A DNA stretch of 46,073 nt. It comes from a virus. The first letter of the stretch is position 1. Each line of letters opens with the position of its first letter. A program made the position numbers and the translations under genes. Of the stretch, positions 18,032 to 26,200 are shown piece after piece. The stretch is from the IMG/VR virus record IMGVR_UViG_3300034198_025161, positions 1 through 46,073 of that record; one strand, given 5' to 3'. The notes under the pieces were generated by a model. That model saw only the letters and a list, made by a program, of their open reading frames with translations. It was not told the origin of the DNA and did not search any database.

Positions 18032-19645
18032 TTAATAATTAAGAAAATCATTTTGTGCTACAATACTATTGTCTTCTAAAAATCTATTTAGCATAATTTT
18101 ATTATTAAACCACATTTCTAGTGTTTTAAGAGCATCTTTTTGTGTGTATGGGATAATATTTTTATCAGACATGACATATCCATTATCTAATGCCATAATA
18201 AGATGTTGTATGAAAAAACTATGTTTTAGTTCTGGGGTTTCTAAAATATCATCAACCACACTATATACAAATTCTCTATTATTTTTAGTTTCTTGTGTGT
18301 TTTTGGGCACATCTGTGAAGTACGTATTTGGTATATGAGACCACCTATTTGTGTCTGATATATTTATAGCATCAATAATTTTTTCAAACTCCTTAGCAGT
18401 AATATCCCAGGAGTATTCTTTTGATACTTTTTCTAACTGCTTACTAGAGAGAGATGCTTTATCTGATAAAGACATTTCTTTAATTTTTAGAATTAACTCT
18501 ACACAATCTTCATTGGAGGGATAGGCTCTGTCAGAACCAATTTCTTGATCCCTAAATAATCCAGCCAATGGAACCTTGAGTCCATATAAATCATCAGCAA
18601 GTTCTGCCATTGCTCCGTGATCCACTGTTATAAAAGGAATACCGCATGAAGCAGCTTCTAGTGGAGGTATACCGAATCCTTCACAGATAGAATATTGCAC
18701 ATAAATATCTAAAGTATTGTATATTTTACATAAGTCGTTATCCGATATTCCATTTGTAACACTAGCTAATGTCATCTGTCTCTGAGAACATTTTGGACAT
18801 ATACTCTGAGAACCCTTCCATTTCATTGGCTTCCAGTATTTACATTTTTTACAAACATATGTGAATATTACATTATCATATATTTTATGCTCTAATAATA
18901 AATCGGGAATATCCCAACCCATAGTTTCGGGATAGCTTGTGTGCATATACAAAAAGATATTCTGATTAAATTTATATTTTAGATTACTTATGATCTTAAA
19001 TAGGTCTGGTATCAGCTTTCTTTTTTGGTTTCTCATCACAGAACCCACAATAAAAGCGTCCAAATCCAAATCAAGTTCATTTCTACACTGAATCTTATTT
19101 TTAGGTTTAAAGTTATTGGTATCTATAGAGTCTTTAACAACACCAGACACACTTATTCCATGCGATTTCTCTATGACTTCTTTTGCCCAGTTAGTATGTG
19201 TTAATAACGTATCACAATTTTTTAATAACTCTAACCATTCATGTTTTATTGGAAAAGAATCAATAGTTGGCGCTAACACCCAATGAAATTTATTTCTAAA
19301 TACAGATGTTCTTTCAAAAACAGTCATAAATATGTCACGAAAATCAATAACTATATCTGGTTTGAAATGTCCAGCAACAATATCAAATCTCCATTGACCA
19401 AAACCATTATTAGCATTAGAACTATACTGCTGAAATCTTTGGTCTTCCTTTTCTACTGCATTTGGATAAACCTTCCAAGGACAGTCCTTATCCTGATTAA
19501 CGGTTCGGTAACAAGATAATTCAGCTATCTCATATTTTTGAGTTGCAAATAGTCTATCAAGAATAGATCTAGTGTAGTTACCATAGCCAGATCTAATATG
19601 TGTAGACTCTGTACAGAATAGTATTCGTTTTTTATTATTGGTCAT
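18032..19645 (-). CDS. GT4-type glycosyltransferase with inserted zinc ribbon
   Basis: This 537-residue glycosyltransferase has a GT-B layout: N-terminal domain with the glycine-rich loop of STHIRSGYGNYTRS (about 15-28), junction LLTHTNWAKEVIEKS, and donor domain from about 197 (FIVGSVMRNQKRK) with E-x7-E in CEGFGIPPLEA (Glu322 and Glu330). Between two strands of the donor domain sits a four-Cys zinc ribbon (Cys265, 268, 283, 286) in VCKKCKYWKPMKWKG ... ICPKCSQ, which is not part of the usual fold. The C-terminal 110 residues are helical. It is the first gene after the SSB terminator, so it depends on readthrough or a promoter not recognised here. Confidence 0.83.
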   Translation of the reverse strand: MTNNKKRILFCTESTHIRSGYGNYTRSILDRLFATQKYEIAELSCYRTVNQDKDCPWKVYPNAVEKEDQRFQQYSSNANNGFGQWRFDIVAGHFKPDIVIDFRDIFMTVFERTSVFRNKFHWVLAPTIDSFPIKHEWLELLKNCDTLLTHTNWAKEVIEKSHGISVSGVVKDSIDTNNFKPKNKIQCRNELDLDLDAFIVGSVMRNQKRKLIPDLFKIISNLKYKFNQNIFLYMHTSYPETMGWDIPDLLLEHKIYDNVIFTYVCKKCKYWKPMKWKGSQSICPKCSQRQMTLASVTNGISDNDLCKIYNTLDIYVQYSICEGFGIPPLEAASCGIPFITVDHGAMAELADDLYGLKVPLAGLFRDQEIGSDRAYPSNEDCVELILKIKEMSLSDKASLSSKQLEKVSKEYSWDITAKEFEKIIDAINISDTNRWSHIPNTYFTDVPKNTQETKNNREFVYSVVDDILETPELKHSFFIQHLIMALDNGYVMSDKNIIPYTQKDALKTLEMWFNNKIMLNRFLEDNSIVAQNDFLNY

Positions 19646-19654
19646 GTATTTATA

Positions 19655-19689
19655 TATAAAAACATATAGCCCCTCCTTGCGAAGGGGCT
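19655..19689 (-). terminator. Rho-independent terminator after ssb
   Basis: A G+C-rich inverted repeat at 19668-19689 (AGCCCCT and AGGGGCT, 7 pairs around an 8-base loop) is followed, reading the minus strand, by ATATGTTTTTATAT. It lies 19 bases after the ssb stop and before the GT4 gene. The U-rich tail is on the minus strand only, so it ends ssb transcripts. It separates the replication block from the glycosyltransferase block, perhaps with partial readthrough. Confidence 0.8.
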
Positions 19690-19707
19690 ACTGTTCACAC
19701 ACCATCC

Positions 19708-20121
19708 TCAAAACGCTACAACTTCCTCATTCTCCTGCGTATCCACATCAGCGTCTGCATTGGCGGTAGAAGTTTTAGTTTGTCCTCCCTTTACCACCTT
19801 CTGTATACGAGCAAAATTATTAACTCGTACCTTCATCGTTGACCGTTTGACGCCATCCTTTTCCCAGGTATCATTCCTTAGAGATCCTTCGATCATTACC
19901 AAATCGCCCTTTCTAAAAGAAGAAGATATTGCTTCAGCACCAGTGTCCCATGCCTCACAATTCACAAAAGTTGTGACCTTATCATTTTCGCCGTTGTTTT
20001 TGGTAAATTCTCTGGAAACAGCCACAGTAAAATTAACTACGGCAGTCTCTTTGCCAGATGGATTAACGTACCTGATCTCCGGATCTCTGGCTAAATTACC
20101 TCTCAAAATTACTAAATTCAT
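19708..20121 (-). CDS. ssb: Single-stranded DNA-binding protein
   Basis: This 137-residue protein coats single-stranded DNA during replication and recombination. The OB-fold is clear: MNLVILRGNLARDPEIRYV at the start, VNFTVAVSREF, then FVNCEAWDTGAEAI and KGDLVMIEGSLRNDTWEKDG. A polar linker leads to an acidic tail ending in Phe (ENEEVVAF), like the protein-binding tip of bacterial SSB. The frame opens six codons earlier at a TTG, but the ribosome binding site AGGAG lies inside those codons, 5 bases before the ATG at 20121, and the family begins at this Met. It has its own strong promoter and a terminator behind it, so it can be made alone at a high level. Confidence 0.95.
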   Translation of the reverse strand: MNLVILRGNLARDPEIRYVNPSGKETAVVNFTVAVSREFTKNNGENDKVTTFVNCEAWDTGAEAISSSFRKGDLVMIEGSLRNDTWEKDGVKRSTMKVRVNNFARIQKVVKGGQTKTSTANADADVDTQENEEVVAF

Positions 20122-20163
20122 AAATGCTCCTAAAATCAAAAGTGTATGATCGAACCACGGTTT

Positions 20164-20191
20164 ATTGTATCAGAACGCACGAACATGTCAA
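20164..20191 (-). promoter_or_regulatory. Sigma70-type promoter of ssb
   Basis: Reading the minus strand, TTGACA (20186-20191) is followed after 16 bases by TACAAT (20164-20169). The predicted start of transcription is near 20157, leaving a leader of about 36 bases with AGGAG before the ssb ATG. The -35 box matches consensus fully and the -10 in five of six positions. The same boxes precede the reductase and deaminase genes. Confidence 0.8.
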
Positions 20192-20192
20192 G

Positions 20193-21800
20193 TCAGACTT
20201 GCCAACATTTTTTAATAATGAAAGTCTCCTTATCTTTGGACCTGTCTAATTTAATTAGTAATGTATTTCCGTCCATTAATAGGTCTTTATACTGGGAGTA
20301 CTCTTCTGGGAAAACCACTAAATCAGAAGACCCTGTTGAGTCTGTGACTTTTATAAAAGCCATTTCTTGACCAGGATTTACTCCTCTTTTAGTACGAATA
20401 ACATTAATCTCACTTATTTCTGCACCAAGAATTGGTACTTTTGTATTGGTTCCTTGTGCTAAATCTTTACATTCTACATTGGCCGAATATATATCACAGC
20501 CATCAATCTTGTGGCATGTAATAGATGCTCCTAAATAAAACTTTTCATTATTTGCCAACCACTCAGGACTATCCTCAAGATTATATGGAGGATGATTGAT
20601 TGTATTAATTAAAGATCCAATAGTTTGTTTTCTTTTAACTGTAATTTTGATTATATTAGAGTTTACTAATATTTGTAAAGCGCGATCTATCGGATGATTT
20701 TCACAAACCTTAGCTAAAACATCGACCTCTCTATTTGTTAGATTGTTCAATATTTCATAATAAAATAGCATCTTAGTTCTAGAAATAGTAGCATTAGTAA
20801 TAGCACCAGCCGATATTAATCCCTTACAAGCTGTTGAATTTATATGTCTTAATATATAACAGTATATGTGGGTAAAGTTCATCGTCCCAATAGAGTACTG
20901 CTGTAATAATTGATTTAACTTATCATAAACAGAGTCTCCAAGACCCTTTATATTAGTTAATCCAAACCAAATACTATCATCTTCTGTATTAATAAAGAAT
21001 TCTTTTGATGGATTAAGAATAGACGGTAGTCTAACAGTAACACCCATCTCATTTGCATTACTAATTAATTCTTGTATCTCTTTTAGTGGATCTATTTTAT
21101 CCTTAGCAAATTTTAAATAAGAGGCAAAAAACTCTACTGGAAAGTGAGCTTTTGTGTATGCAGATAAGTATGCGTTGTATGCATAGCTTACAGCGTGACT
21201 CTTATTAAAGGAGTATCTTTGACTCTTTTCAATCCATCCGAATAGCTCCTCGGATTCTGCTTTGGAGATAATGTTACTAGCCTCAGATTTATGTAGAAAT
21301 AATTTTTTAATCTTCACCATTTCTTCTGGCTTTTTCTTACCGATAGCTTTTCTTAACTGATCAGCTTCTGTAAGGTCGAAATTAGCTATTTTTTGACAAA
21401 TTTGCATAGCCTGTTCTTGATATACCATTTCTCCGTATGTGGTACTCAGTATAGGCTCTAGTGCTGGATGAAAGAAGTCTACGGCTTCATTCTTATTTTT
21501 TTTATCAATATAGTGATTACTTACAGATTTACCATCACGATATGCTTCTAGACATCCTGGTCTCATAATACTAATAAGCGCAGATAATTGTTCTATATTT
21601 TCTGGCTTTAGTTTTTTAGCCATGCTTTGTCCTAGTCTAGACTCTAACTGAAAACATCCCTTGGTATTACCATCGGATATCATTCTCCATGTTTTAGGAC
21701 AATGAAGATCCATATTTTCTATGTCAATATCTAAGTCAATAGTATCTTCATTATTTAAATGAAATTTACACTTACAATCATCAAATGTAACTGTCTTCAT
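20193..21800 (-). CDS. dnaE: DNA polymerase III alpha, C-terminal part (split DnaE)
   Basis: This 535-residue protein is the second half of a bacterial-type replicative polymerase. It begins just before the fingers region (PKTWRMISDGNTKGCFQLES, about 36-55), continues with ISIMRPGCLEAYRDG, YGEMVYQEQAMQI, LRKAIGKKKPEEM and SHAVSYAYNAYLSAYTKAHF, and ends with a helix-hairpin-helix-like region and an OB-fold (VPILGAEISEIN ... DLVVFPEEY). The catalytic aspartates are in the other gene. Together the halves have 1165 residues, close to E. coli DnaE. It has a normal ATG at 21800 that overlaps the exonuclease stop by 4 bases. No intein sequence is seen at its start, so the halves probably pair without a covalent link. 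Confidence 0.92.
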   Translation of the reverse strand: MKTVTFDDCKCKFHLNNEDTIDLDIDIENMDLHCPKTWRMISDGNTKGCFQLESRLGQSMAKKLKPENIEQLSALISIMRPGCLEAYRDGKSVSNHYIDKKNKNEAVDFFHPALEPILSTTYGEMVYQEQAMQICQKIANFDLTEADQLRKAIGKKKPEEMVKIKKLFLHKSEASNIISKAESEELFGWIEKSQRYSFNKSHAVSYAYNAYLSAYTKAHFPVEFFASYLKFAKDKIDPLKEIQELISNANEMGVTVRLPSILNPSKEFFINTEDDSIWFGLTNIKGLGDSVYDKLNQLLQQYSIGTMNFTHIYCYILRHINSTACKGLISAGAITNATISRTKMLFYYEILNNLTNREVDVLAKVCENHPIDRALQILVNSNIIKITVKRKQTIGSLINTINHPPYNLEDSPEWLANNEKFYLGASITCHKIDGCDIYSANVECKDLAQGTNTKVPILGAEISEINVIRTKRGVNPGQEMAFIKVTDSTGSSDLVVFPEEYSQYKDLLMDGNTLLIKLDRSKDKETFIIKKCWQV

Positions 21801-22495
21801 ACTTTAAACGAGTCCTTGAATTTAATCTTTTGGCTTAATTTTTTATGTAGCTTTAAAAATCTAATTAAAATTTGAGCACAATCCTCAACATCCTTTAAGG
21901 CATTGTGAGCATTTGTTTTATCTATACCCAGATAGTCTCTCATACTATCCAGAGATAGTCCCTTAACTTCTGACACATAGCTCATCCACATACCGAATAC
22001 ATGCATAATATCAATCTTATCTCGTGGATGAAATAAACATGTCTCTTTCTCTTTATTTGTATTACTATATTTATTACTCAGCCTATTCACGATGGGCATA
22101 TCAAATCGTAATATATTATATCCAGCAGCTATTGGTGCTGTGAATTGAGACTTTTTGCCACCATTAGACTTTAGGTGATACTTATCTAAATATGTTACAA
22201 ATTGTGCCCAAGCATATTTCTGCTCTGGATAAGTTTTCCATTCTTCTAATACTTGATCAGAGGATATGTTTCTAATTTTGCCATGCCACTCCAGAATGTC
22301 AGAATCAGTATAAGGATTACTTATTGTTGTATCTATTAATTTATCTGGCTTTAGAAACGTATTAAATTCAGATTTTGGTATAATCTCTAATTTAATCGGA
22401 TCAATAATTAGAGCAGAAAGCTGGACCGGACTACACTCTTCTGGATTTTTTCCATCGGTCTCAAAATCAAAAACGCATATTTTATTATTTATCAT
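21797..22495 (-). CDS. DnaQ-like 3'-5' exonuclease (proofreading)
   Basis: This 232-residue protein is a DEDDh-type exonuclease. Motif I is VFDFETDG (Asp10 and Glu12), motif II is AAGYNILRFDMPIVNRL, and motif III is AHNALKDVEDCAQIL, giving the expected acidic residues and His. It probably proofreads for the polymerase, like the epsilon subunit. It lies between the two polymerase gene halves, overlapping the downstream half by 4 bases and the upstream small gene by 11, so equal expression with the polymerase is likely. No clamp-binding motif was identified by eye. Confidence 0.88.
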   Translation of the reverse strand: MINNKICVFDFETDGKNPEECSPVQLSALIIDPIKLEIIPKSEFNTFLKPDKLIDTTISNPYTDSDILEWHGKIRNISSDQVLEEWKTYPEQKYAWAQFVTYLDKYHLKSNGGKKSQFTAPIAAGYNILRFDMPIVNRLSNKYSNTNKEKETCLFHPRDKIDIMHVFGMWMSYVSEVKGLSLDSMRDYLGIDKTNAHNALKDVEDCAQILIRFLKLHKKLSQKIKFKDSFKV

Positions 22496-22667
22496 CTATA
22501 ATGATCTCCACTTGGGATTTGTATTCGAACAGTGTTTCTTTATTATCTTTTAATCTTATGGCATTAGCTTGAATCTTACAACAAGTCTGTTTAATTTCTG
22601 GTATTTTTAAATACTCGTATTCATTATGTCTGAATCTTTGACCAGCTAAAATTTCTTCAAATAGCAC
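22485..22667 (-). CDS. Small protein at the polymerase split, 60 residues, GTG start
   Basis: This 60-residue protein lies between the polymerase N-terminal gene and the exonuclease, overlapping each by 11 bases. It starts with GTG preceded by AAAAAGGTG at good spacing, and the overlaps match the style of the other genes, so it is probably real. The sequence (EILAGQRFRHNEYEYLKIPEI ... NAIRLKDNKETLFEYKSQVEI) reads as a small all-beta domain, like short phage proteins with an SH3-type barrel. No family is recognised. It might help assemble the split polymerase, but that is a guess from position. Confidence 0.6.
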   Translation of the reverse strand: MLFEEILAGQRFRHNEYEYLKIPEIKQTCCKIQANAIRLKDNKETLFEYKSQVEIIIDDK

Positions 22668-24549
22668 ATTTCACCTTTTTGGTTTTTAGTATATCCCTAA
22701 CACACATAATTTTATCTAACAATGCTATACCAAGAATATCAAACTTGATAACCCCAATAGATTCTAAATCAGCCATTTCAAATCCGGCTATGCTTTGCTC
22801 TGTTTTTGAGTCCCAGATCATTGGACAAATTGTGTTTAGTGACTTGTTGGATATGGCTATACCTGCTGCGTGTTTAGATTGATTGTACTTTGACCCCTCC
22901 AATCTAATAGCCTGTTCAAAACGCTTGGCAAGAGGCCCGTATAAGGCTCCGTCGTCACCTATATAACACCATTCCTTAAGCTTTGCTCCGTTATTCTCTA
23001 GAGCCCACTTTATGATAGAAGCTTCTCCATCTTCTTCTTTCATTTCTTGTAGTTCATCTGCTATTTTAGCTTCATCAGGAATATGTTTTGTGATTCTATT
23101 CATTTCTTCAAATGATATATTACCATATATTCTCAATACTTCCTTGAGAGCACCTCTACCCTTCAGAGTATTAAAAGTAATCATTTGAGACACCTTATCA
23201 TAACCATACTTATTTTTAATATAGTTGATAATTTCTTCTCGATGTTCAATAGGTACGTCAACGTCTATATCTGGCATGGAGATGTTCGTGCTTGTATTCC
23301 TACCTGTATTATAGAATCTTTCAAAGATTAAATCATACCTAATCGGATCTATTCCTGTAATCCCAATAAGATAAGAGACTAAACATCCAGCAGCAGATCC
23401 TCTTCCTGGCCCAGGTAAACAATTCTTATTTTTTACATAACTAACGATATCTCGTATGATTAAAAAATAACTTGCTAGATTAGTGGCCTCAAGAATATCT
23501 AGTTCTTTTTTTACCCTATCTACATAAACGGCCTGTTCTTCTTTTGGAATTTTATTTTGTATTTTACTTAACCAGCCCTGTCTACATAAATGTCTTAGGT
23601 AATCGATAGGCTTTTGCTGGTCTGGACAATGAAAGTTTGGTAATTGTGGAGAAGAAAGTATTTCATACTCCTCACACATACTATTTATTAGAATGGTATT
23701 ATCTAACTCTTCTTTATCGTGTATTTCCTGCATTTCATCTGGAGATAGTATATAATACTTATCAGATATAAAAAAGCTAGATAGTGGAACCTTTTCGTTA
23801 TTAATGATTTTATTAGATATTTCTGGCAAGGTGACTTTCAAAGAACTACACAGTAATACTCTTTGATCAACAGCATCAGATGCTTCGCAATAGTGAGCGT
23901 CAATTGTTGCAACTCTTGGAAGATTATGTGACACCGATAATTTTCTTAATGTTGTTCCTATAGTTTGCTGATGAGTATTTTGTGAATCCATTAGCTGTAT
24001 TTCTATAAATACATTATTTTTGCCAAAAATATCATATAGTTTTTGAATATGTTCCAAGCCTTTATTTTCCCAATTATCTAATAGGCTTGAATTATCAAAA
24101 CTATAGATAGTATCACACAAGGTGGATCCTGGGTGTCCGGTAATACAAATAAGGTTCTGATTACCATTAAGCGTTCTTTTTATAAGATCAAGATCTAGTC
24201 TAGGTTTATAATAGAAATGCTCAGCATTATTAGATAGAGAAACCAAATTGATTAGGTCTTGCCATCCCTTATAATTTTTGCACAACACAACCATATGAGA
24301 TAGATCATTATTTGTTTTATCTTTAATGGTAGCATCATTATTACAAATATATAATTCACAGCCCATAATTGGCTTAATACCATTTTTCTTCATAGTCTTA
24401 TAAAAATTAACATTACCAGATATTGTGCCATGATCAGTCACGGCACAGCTGGTCACACCAATAGCTTGACATCTCTTTGCTATTTGTTCTGGTTTAGATA
24501 GGCCGTCTAATAAACTATAGTGTGTGTGAACATGCAAAGGAATATACAT
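22657..24549 (-). CDS. dnaE: DNA polymerase III alpha, N-terminal part (PHP and palm)
   Basis: This 630-residue protein holds the PHP domain and the catalytic palm of a replicative polymerase. PHP metal ligands all appear present: His6 and His8 (HVHTH), Asp39-His40 (TDHG), Glu65, His85, His139 (ITGHPGS), Asp217 and His219 (IDAHY). The palm shows PGPGRGSAAGCLVSYL, then PDIDVD with Asp429 and Asp431, and Asp604 in IKFDILG, equivalent to the three catalytic aspartates of E. coli DnaE (401, 403, 555). The protein stops 26 residues after Asp604, before the fingers, which the downstream gene encodes. Its ATG shares one base with the stop of the RecB-like nuclease gene. Confidence 0.94.
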   Translation of the reverse strand: MYIPLHVHTHYSLLDGLSKPEQIAKRCQAIGVTSCAVTDHGTISGNVNFYKTMKKNGIKPIMGCELYICNNDATIKDKTNNDLSHMVVLCKNYKGWQDLINLVSLSNNAEHFYYKPRLDLDLIKRTLNGNQNLICITGHPGSTLCDTIYSFDNSSLLDNWENKGLEHIQKLYDIFGKNNVFIEIQLMDSQNTHQQTIGTTLRKLSVSHNLPRVATIDAHYCEASDAVDQRVLLCSSLKVTLPEISNKIINNEKVPLSSFFISDKYYILSPDEMQEIHDKEELDNTILINSMCEEYEILSSPQLPNFHCPDQQKPIDYLRHLCRQGWLSKIQNKIPKEEQAVYVDRVKKELDILEATNLASYFLIIRDIVSYVKNKNCLPGPGRGSAAGCLVSYLIGITGIDPIRYDLIFERFYNTGRNTSTNISMPDIDVDVPIEHREEIINYIKNKYGYDKVSQMITFNTLKGRGALKEVLRIYGNISFEEMNRITKHIPDEAKIADELQEMKEEDGEASIIKWALENNGAKLKEWCYIGDDGALYGPLAKRFEQAIRLEGSKYNQSKHAAGIAISNKSLNTICPMIWDSKTEQSIAGFEMADLESIGVIKFDILGIALLDKIMCVRDILKTKKVKCAI

Positions 24550-25568
24550 TATACTTCTCCGGGTGCTTTGTAGGTACCTACACTATATCCTGGGAGCTGA
24601 TAGATGTCAACAGCCTCATTCATACCATGTAATTCCAAATCGTGCTTAATTTGTTCACACTGTGTCATTGTTGCATTTTTTGGAGTTAACTGATTATCTC
24701 TATATTCCACAATTGGTGATACGTGCTTATCGTTAACGAATGTATTTTTACCAAAATGACATAACTTACTACACATCCAAGATTTTTTAAGTTTTGGCTT
24801 TTGTGTTTTCTGTATATGAATAAACTTTTCTCTAAGCATATACTCGGTCTTAGCAGCATTATCTTCATTATCAAAACATATTGAGAACGGACCACCATCA
24901 TTAATGAAGTTGATTGTCACAATAATATGTTTAAATTCTGGAAATAAACGATGAATAGCATAATGATAAAGCTTTAACTGTGGATCATCCTCCAGCTTTG
25001 CTTGTGTTTTTTCTTCGCCGGTTGCCCAGTTTAGTCTTCTTCCAGTTTTCCAGTCAATTATCTCTAGTGTAGAATCATCTATTTTGGTAACTAAGTCTAT
25101 GGTTCCTTTGATAGCTAAATTACCACTCACCTTTTTTCCGTCTATATCATATACATACTTAGCCCACTCTTTATCTATTACAAGATCAAAGTGTTGCTCA
25201 GCCCTAAAGATATTGCGCTCTCTTGGGTCAAACATGCGATTATGAGATCTAAGAGTTTTGCTCACCCATTCTATACAATCTTTACGGTCTTTTTCTGACC
25301 ATGAGTGATGCTGACACTGAGATGTATAATACTCATAAATAATATTTACTAACGATAAAATGAATTTATCATCATGCATATCTTGTTTTTTAAAGTCTAT
25401 TAGTCCTACAATATCGTCATTGATACTTTCTAGTTTATCTTGATGTGCTTTTTTCATCAAGGCTAGTATTTCTAGTACCTTATGAACTATAGTCCCTTTG
25501 TCTGCTTTTTTATTTGATAGTCCTCGTCTACCAAGAACATATTCAATAAAATATTGTTGCTCGCACAT
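24549..25568 (-). CDS. RecB/Cas4-like PD-(D/E)XK nuclease; true start probably upstream
   Basis: This is a PD-(D/E)XK nuclease of the RecB C-terminal/Cas4 type. Visible motifs are GTIVHKVLE (His29), GTIDLVTKI (Asp158), LEIIDWKTGRR (Asp172 and Lys174) and DPQLKLYHYAI (Gln197). Cys2 plus a C-terminal pair (MCSKLC) could belong to an Fe-S cluster, but the full four-Cys set is not clear. The only ATG (25568) has no ribosome binding site and cuts the conserved start: the codons before it read YFRSSSYNTHS, matching the family's usual opening. Upstream the frame offers only ATT and ATA codons, behind AAAGGA, up to a stop at 25623-25625. It probably processes DNA ends in recombination or replication. 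Confidence 0.82.
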   Translation of the reverse strand: MCEQQYFIEYVLGRRGLSNKKADKGTIVHKVLEILALMKKAHQDKLESINDDIVGLIDFKKQDMHDDKFILSLVNIIYEYYTSQCQHHSWSEKDRKDCIEWVSKTLRSHNRMFDPRERNIFRAEQHFDLVIDKEWAKYVYDIDGKKVSGNLAIKGTIDLVTKIDDSTLEIIDWKTGRRLNWATGEEKTQAKLEDDPQLKLYHYAIHRLFPEFKHIIVTINFINDGGPFSICFDNEDNAAKTEYMLREKFIHIQKTQKPKLKKSWMCSKLCHFGKNTFVNDKHVSPIVEYRDNQLTPKNATMTQCEQIKHDLELHGMNEAVDIYQLPGYSVGTYKAPGEV

Positions 25569-25606
25569 AGAATGCGTATTATATGACGAGCTTCTAAAAT
25601 ATGTAA

Positions 25607-26200
25607 TTATAATTGTAATATTCCTTTATGCTTAAGAAAATCTAATAAAATAGCATTTTGTTGCTGTATAGTCATATGTTTATTATCAATAACCATATCG
25701 AATCTACTATGATCATAATTATTTTCGTCCAGCGCTATTTCGCTACTATGATCAGAATTATATGGATTTCTAGTAAGCTTAATAACTAGTCCACCAGCGC
25801 TCTTAATGGCCTCGACCTCATTTGGAAATCTGCAATCGGCTATTATGCCTAGTCTAGGATTATCTTTTTTAATTCTCCTAATGGTAGCTTCTGACCAAAC
25901 ATTTGTTTGTAGTTTTCTAAACATATCCGTTCCCACCATTTGCATAACTTCCCTTGCGGATAGTTGTTTGTTCTCCCAGTAACAGTCTACTAGTTCATTT
26001 TTTTGATCATCACTACCATAACATTGATCATATGTTAATCCAAGTATATTTATACAGATGTCTTGTTTTAATGGGTCCGCAAAGTTATACACATCATATT
26101 TTTTCATAGTATGCGCTGCAAATATTTCTCCTGCAAATTGAGCGCATGTTGTCTTACCCGACTGCTTTCTTCCCGCAAAAGCTAAAATAAAATTAGACAT
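25607..26200 (-). CDS. Deoxynucleoside monophosphate kinase
   Basis: This 197-residue kinase probably phosphorylates dNMPs to dNDPs. It has a P-loop GRKQSGKTT (Gly10 to Thr17), then YNFADPLKQDI, the SAREVMQMVGTDMFRK segment typical of phage dNMP kinases of the T4 gp1 type, and IIADCRFPNEVEAI with VIKLTRNPY. The length fits the family. It complements the ribonucleotide reductase and dCMP deaminase of this window. It overlaps the primase gene by 8 bases, and its last codons hold the AAAGGA that may serve the downstream nuclease gene. Confidence 0.88.
   Translation of the reverse strand: MSNFILAFAGRKQSGKTTCAQFAGEIFAAHTMKKYDVYNFADPLKQDICINILGLTYDQCYGSDDQKNELVDCYWENKQLSAREVMQMVGTDMFRKLQTNVWSEATIRRIKKDNPRLGIIADCRFPNEVEAIKSAGGLVIKLTRNPYNSDHSSEIALDENNYDHSRFDMVIDNKHMTIQQQNAILLDFLKHKGILQL

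Noticed and set aside
19646-19654. TATAAATAC, like a T4 late promoter, before the GT4 gene
   Set aside because: It touches the ATG, leaving no leader; a chance match in AT-rich sequence is likelier. Similar ATAAATAT in the 26-bp repeat was also not called.
20122-20139. Longer ssb start at a TTG
   Set aside because: The AGGAG ribosome binding site lies inside those codons and the family starts at the ATG at 20121.
22657-22667. Split intein joining the polymerase halves
   Set aside because: The N-terminal half ends soon after the palm and the C-terminal half starts with polymerase-like sequence; there is no intein-length extra sequence on either.
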